A stretch of 32,227 nt of DNA from Fibrobacter succinogenes (GTDB lineage: Bacteria > Fibrobacterota > Fibrobacteria > Fibrobacterales > Fibrobacteraceae), in contig CACXMH010000020.1 of assembly GCA_902768715.1 (NCBI GenBank), positions 1 through 32,227 on the forward strand, given 5' to 3'. The translations under genes and the position numbers were made by a program. The notes below the pieces were generated by a model. That model was not told the origin of the DNA. It worked only from the letters and a program-made list of their open reading frames with translations, and did no database searches. Shown here piece by piece: positions 31,609 through 32,227 of the stretch (the stretch's first letter is position 1; every line of letters begins with the position of its first letter).

Positions 31609-32227
31609 TTACTTGCTGAGGGTCTGAACCTGCACGTCCCAGCTCTGGTTGCCAAGAGCGATGCGGTAGGTGCTTGCGGCGCCGGCCTTCATGTTCTTGG
31701 TATCGACAGCAGGAGCAGCGTTCGGGTCCTTCTTGGGAACGCCAATGTGGCGGTTACCCTTGAGGAATTCGATACCCTTGTTGCCAGCCTTCGTCTGGAG
31801 GCAGCCCGTGATGAAGATGGTCTCGTCGGTAACCGGCAGGCCATTTTCTTCCAGGAGCTTCTTGGCGGCGGGGATACCCGGCGGCAAGATTTCTTCGGCG
31901 CACTGGACGCCCGGATAGGCTTCCTTGAAGGGCTTCATGTTGAACTGGTCGGCGGCGATCTTCACCAGCTCCGGATCCGGTTCGCAAGGAGTCTTGCCCT
32001 GGTAACCGAGGAGCATCTTGCCGTAGCCTTCAGTCATCTTGAACCACGTACCGCGACCGGCAGCCTGGTTCAGGGTGTTCATGTAAGCCTGCTGGAAGTA
32101 GAACTGGGAAACCGGCGTCACGGAAGAAGCAAAGCCACCGCGGCGGACGCATTCACTCATGTTCTCGATAACCTTCGGGAACAGGTGGAAGGTCTTGGTT
32201 TCGCGCATCATGAGGGTGTTGGCGGTA
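31609..32227 (-). CDS. oadA: Pyruvate carboxylase / oxaloacetate decarboxylase-type carboxyltransferase, C-terminal part (cut by window edge)
   Basis: About 206 C-terminal residues are inside the window; the frame is open to the right edge. The segments ETKTFHLFPKVIENM, GFASSVTPVSQFY, YGKMLLGYQGKTP, EPDPELVKIAADQ and ILPPGIPAAKKLLEENG match the conserved carboxylase (PYC/OADA) domain shared by pyruvate carboxylase subunit B and oxaloacetate decarboxylase alpha. The reaction moves a carboxyl group between biotin and pyruvate/oxaloacetate. The protein ends at TYRIALGNQSWDVQVQTLSK, where other family members run on into the biotinyl domain, so biotin must be on another polypeptide. Direction of the reaction and exact name cannot be settled from this part. 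Confidence 0.85.
   Translation of the reverse strand, partial: TANTLMMRETKTFHLFPKVIENMSECVRRGGFASSVTPVSQFYFQQAYMNTLNQAAGRGTWFKMTEGYGKMLLGYQGKTPCEPDPELVKIAADQFNMKPFKEAYPGVQCAEEILPPGIPAAKKLLEENGLPVTDETIFITGCLQTKAGNKGIEFLKGNRHIGVPKKDPNAAPAVDTKNMKAGAASTYRIALGNQSWDVQVQTLSK

Overview
The window looks like chromosomal DNA of a Fibrobacter-type bacterium (phylum Fibrobacterota). I infer this from several features: poly-Ser linkers in exported proteins and a Fibrobacter-style C-terminal module (17291-20080), a large Cys-rich lipoprotein (27225-30764), genes fitting a succinate-type fermentation (malate dehydrogenase and a carboxyltransferase of the pyruvate carboxylase/oxaloacetate decarboxylase family), and intergenic DNA full of short palindromic and 7-bp-period repeats. 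Species assignment from sequence alone is tentative.

Layout. (1) 1-4905, minus strand: nuoB-C-D-E-F-G, the peripheral arm of respiratory complex I, with nuoG cut by the left edge. Genes overlap or abut; nuoA is absent from its usual place before nuoB. NuoE carries a C-terminal fibronectin-III-like domain and NuoB a C-terminal charged helix. (2) 5081-12310, minus strand: the classic rimP-nusA-infB-rbfA-truB-ribF translation/transcription operon, ending in a terminator at 4984-5012. Heptamer-period arrays sit in the infB-rbfA spacer, and two dispersed repeats lie inside the truB reading frame. (3) 12311-16987: a 490-bp repeat-rich divergent spacer, dapA, an unknown acidic/Cys-rich protein, a small lipoprotein and a secreted glutamine cyclotransferase on the minus strand, then a DUF4416-DUF486 gene pair. 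(4) 16988-22703: an AT-richer accessory block holding a multi-domain surface protein preceded by a small nuclease-like gene, a 730-bp structured spacer, and a complete AbiE-type toxin-antitoxin pair with a clear promoter/operator. (5) 22752-27150: mdh with its promoter and terminator, a YfcE-type phosphodiesterase, an unknown exported protein, a tRNA-Arg(UCU) with repeated copies of its 3' end alongside, and metF with a possible structured leader. (6) 27225-32227: a 1179-residue Cys-module lipoprotein, a degenerate RelA/SpoT-like HD-fold protein, and the C-terminal part of a carboxyltransferase that stops where a biotinyl domain would begin.

How it fits together. Complex I, malate dehydrogenase and the carboxyltransferase fit a succinate-producing anaerobe that reoxidises NADH through fumarate reduction. 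The nusA-infB block is housekeeping. AbiE, the nuclease-like gene and the adhesin form the variable part. The most unusual signals are the heptamer-period arrays placed directly before rbfA and dapA in place of a Shine-Dalgarno sequence, the repeats captured inside truB, the NuoE fusion, the possible pseudoknot at the metF ribosome-binding site, and the catalytically degenerate HD protein.
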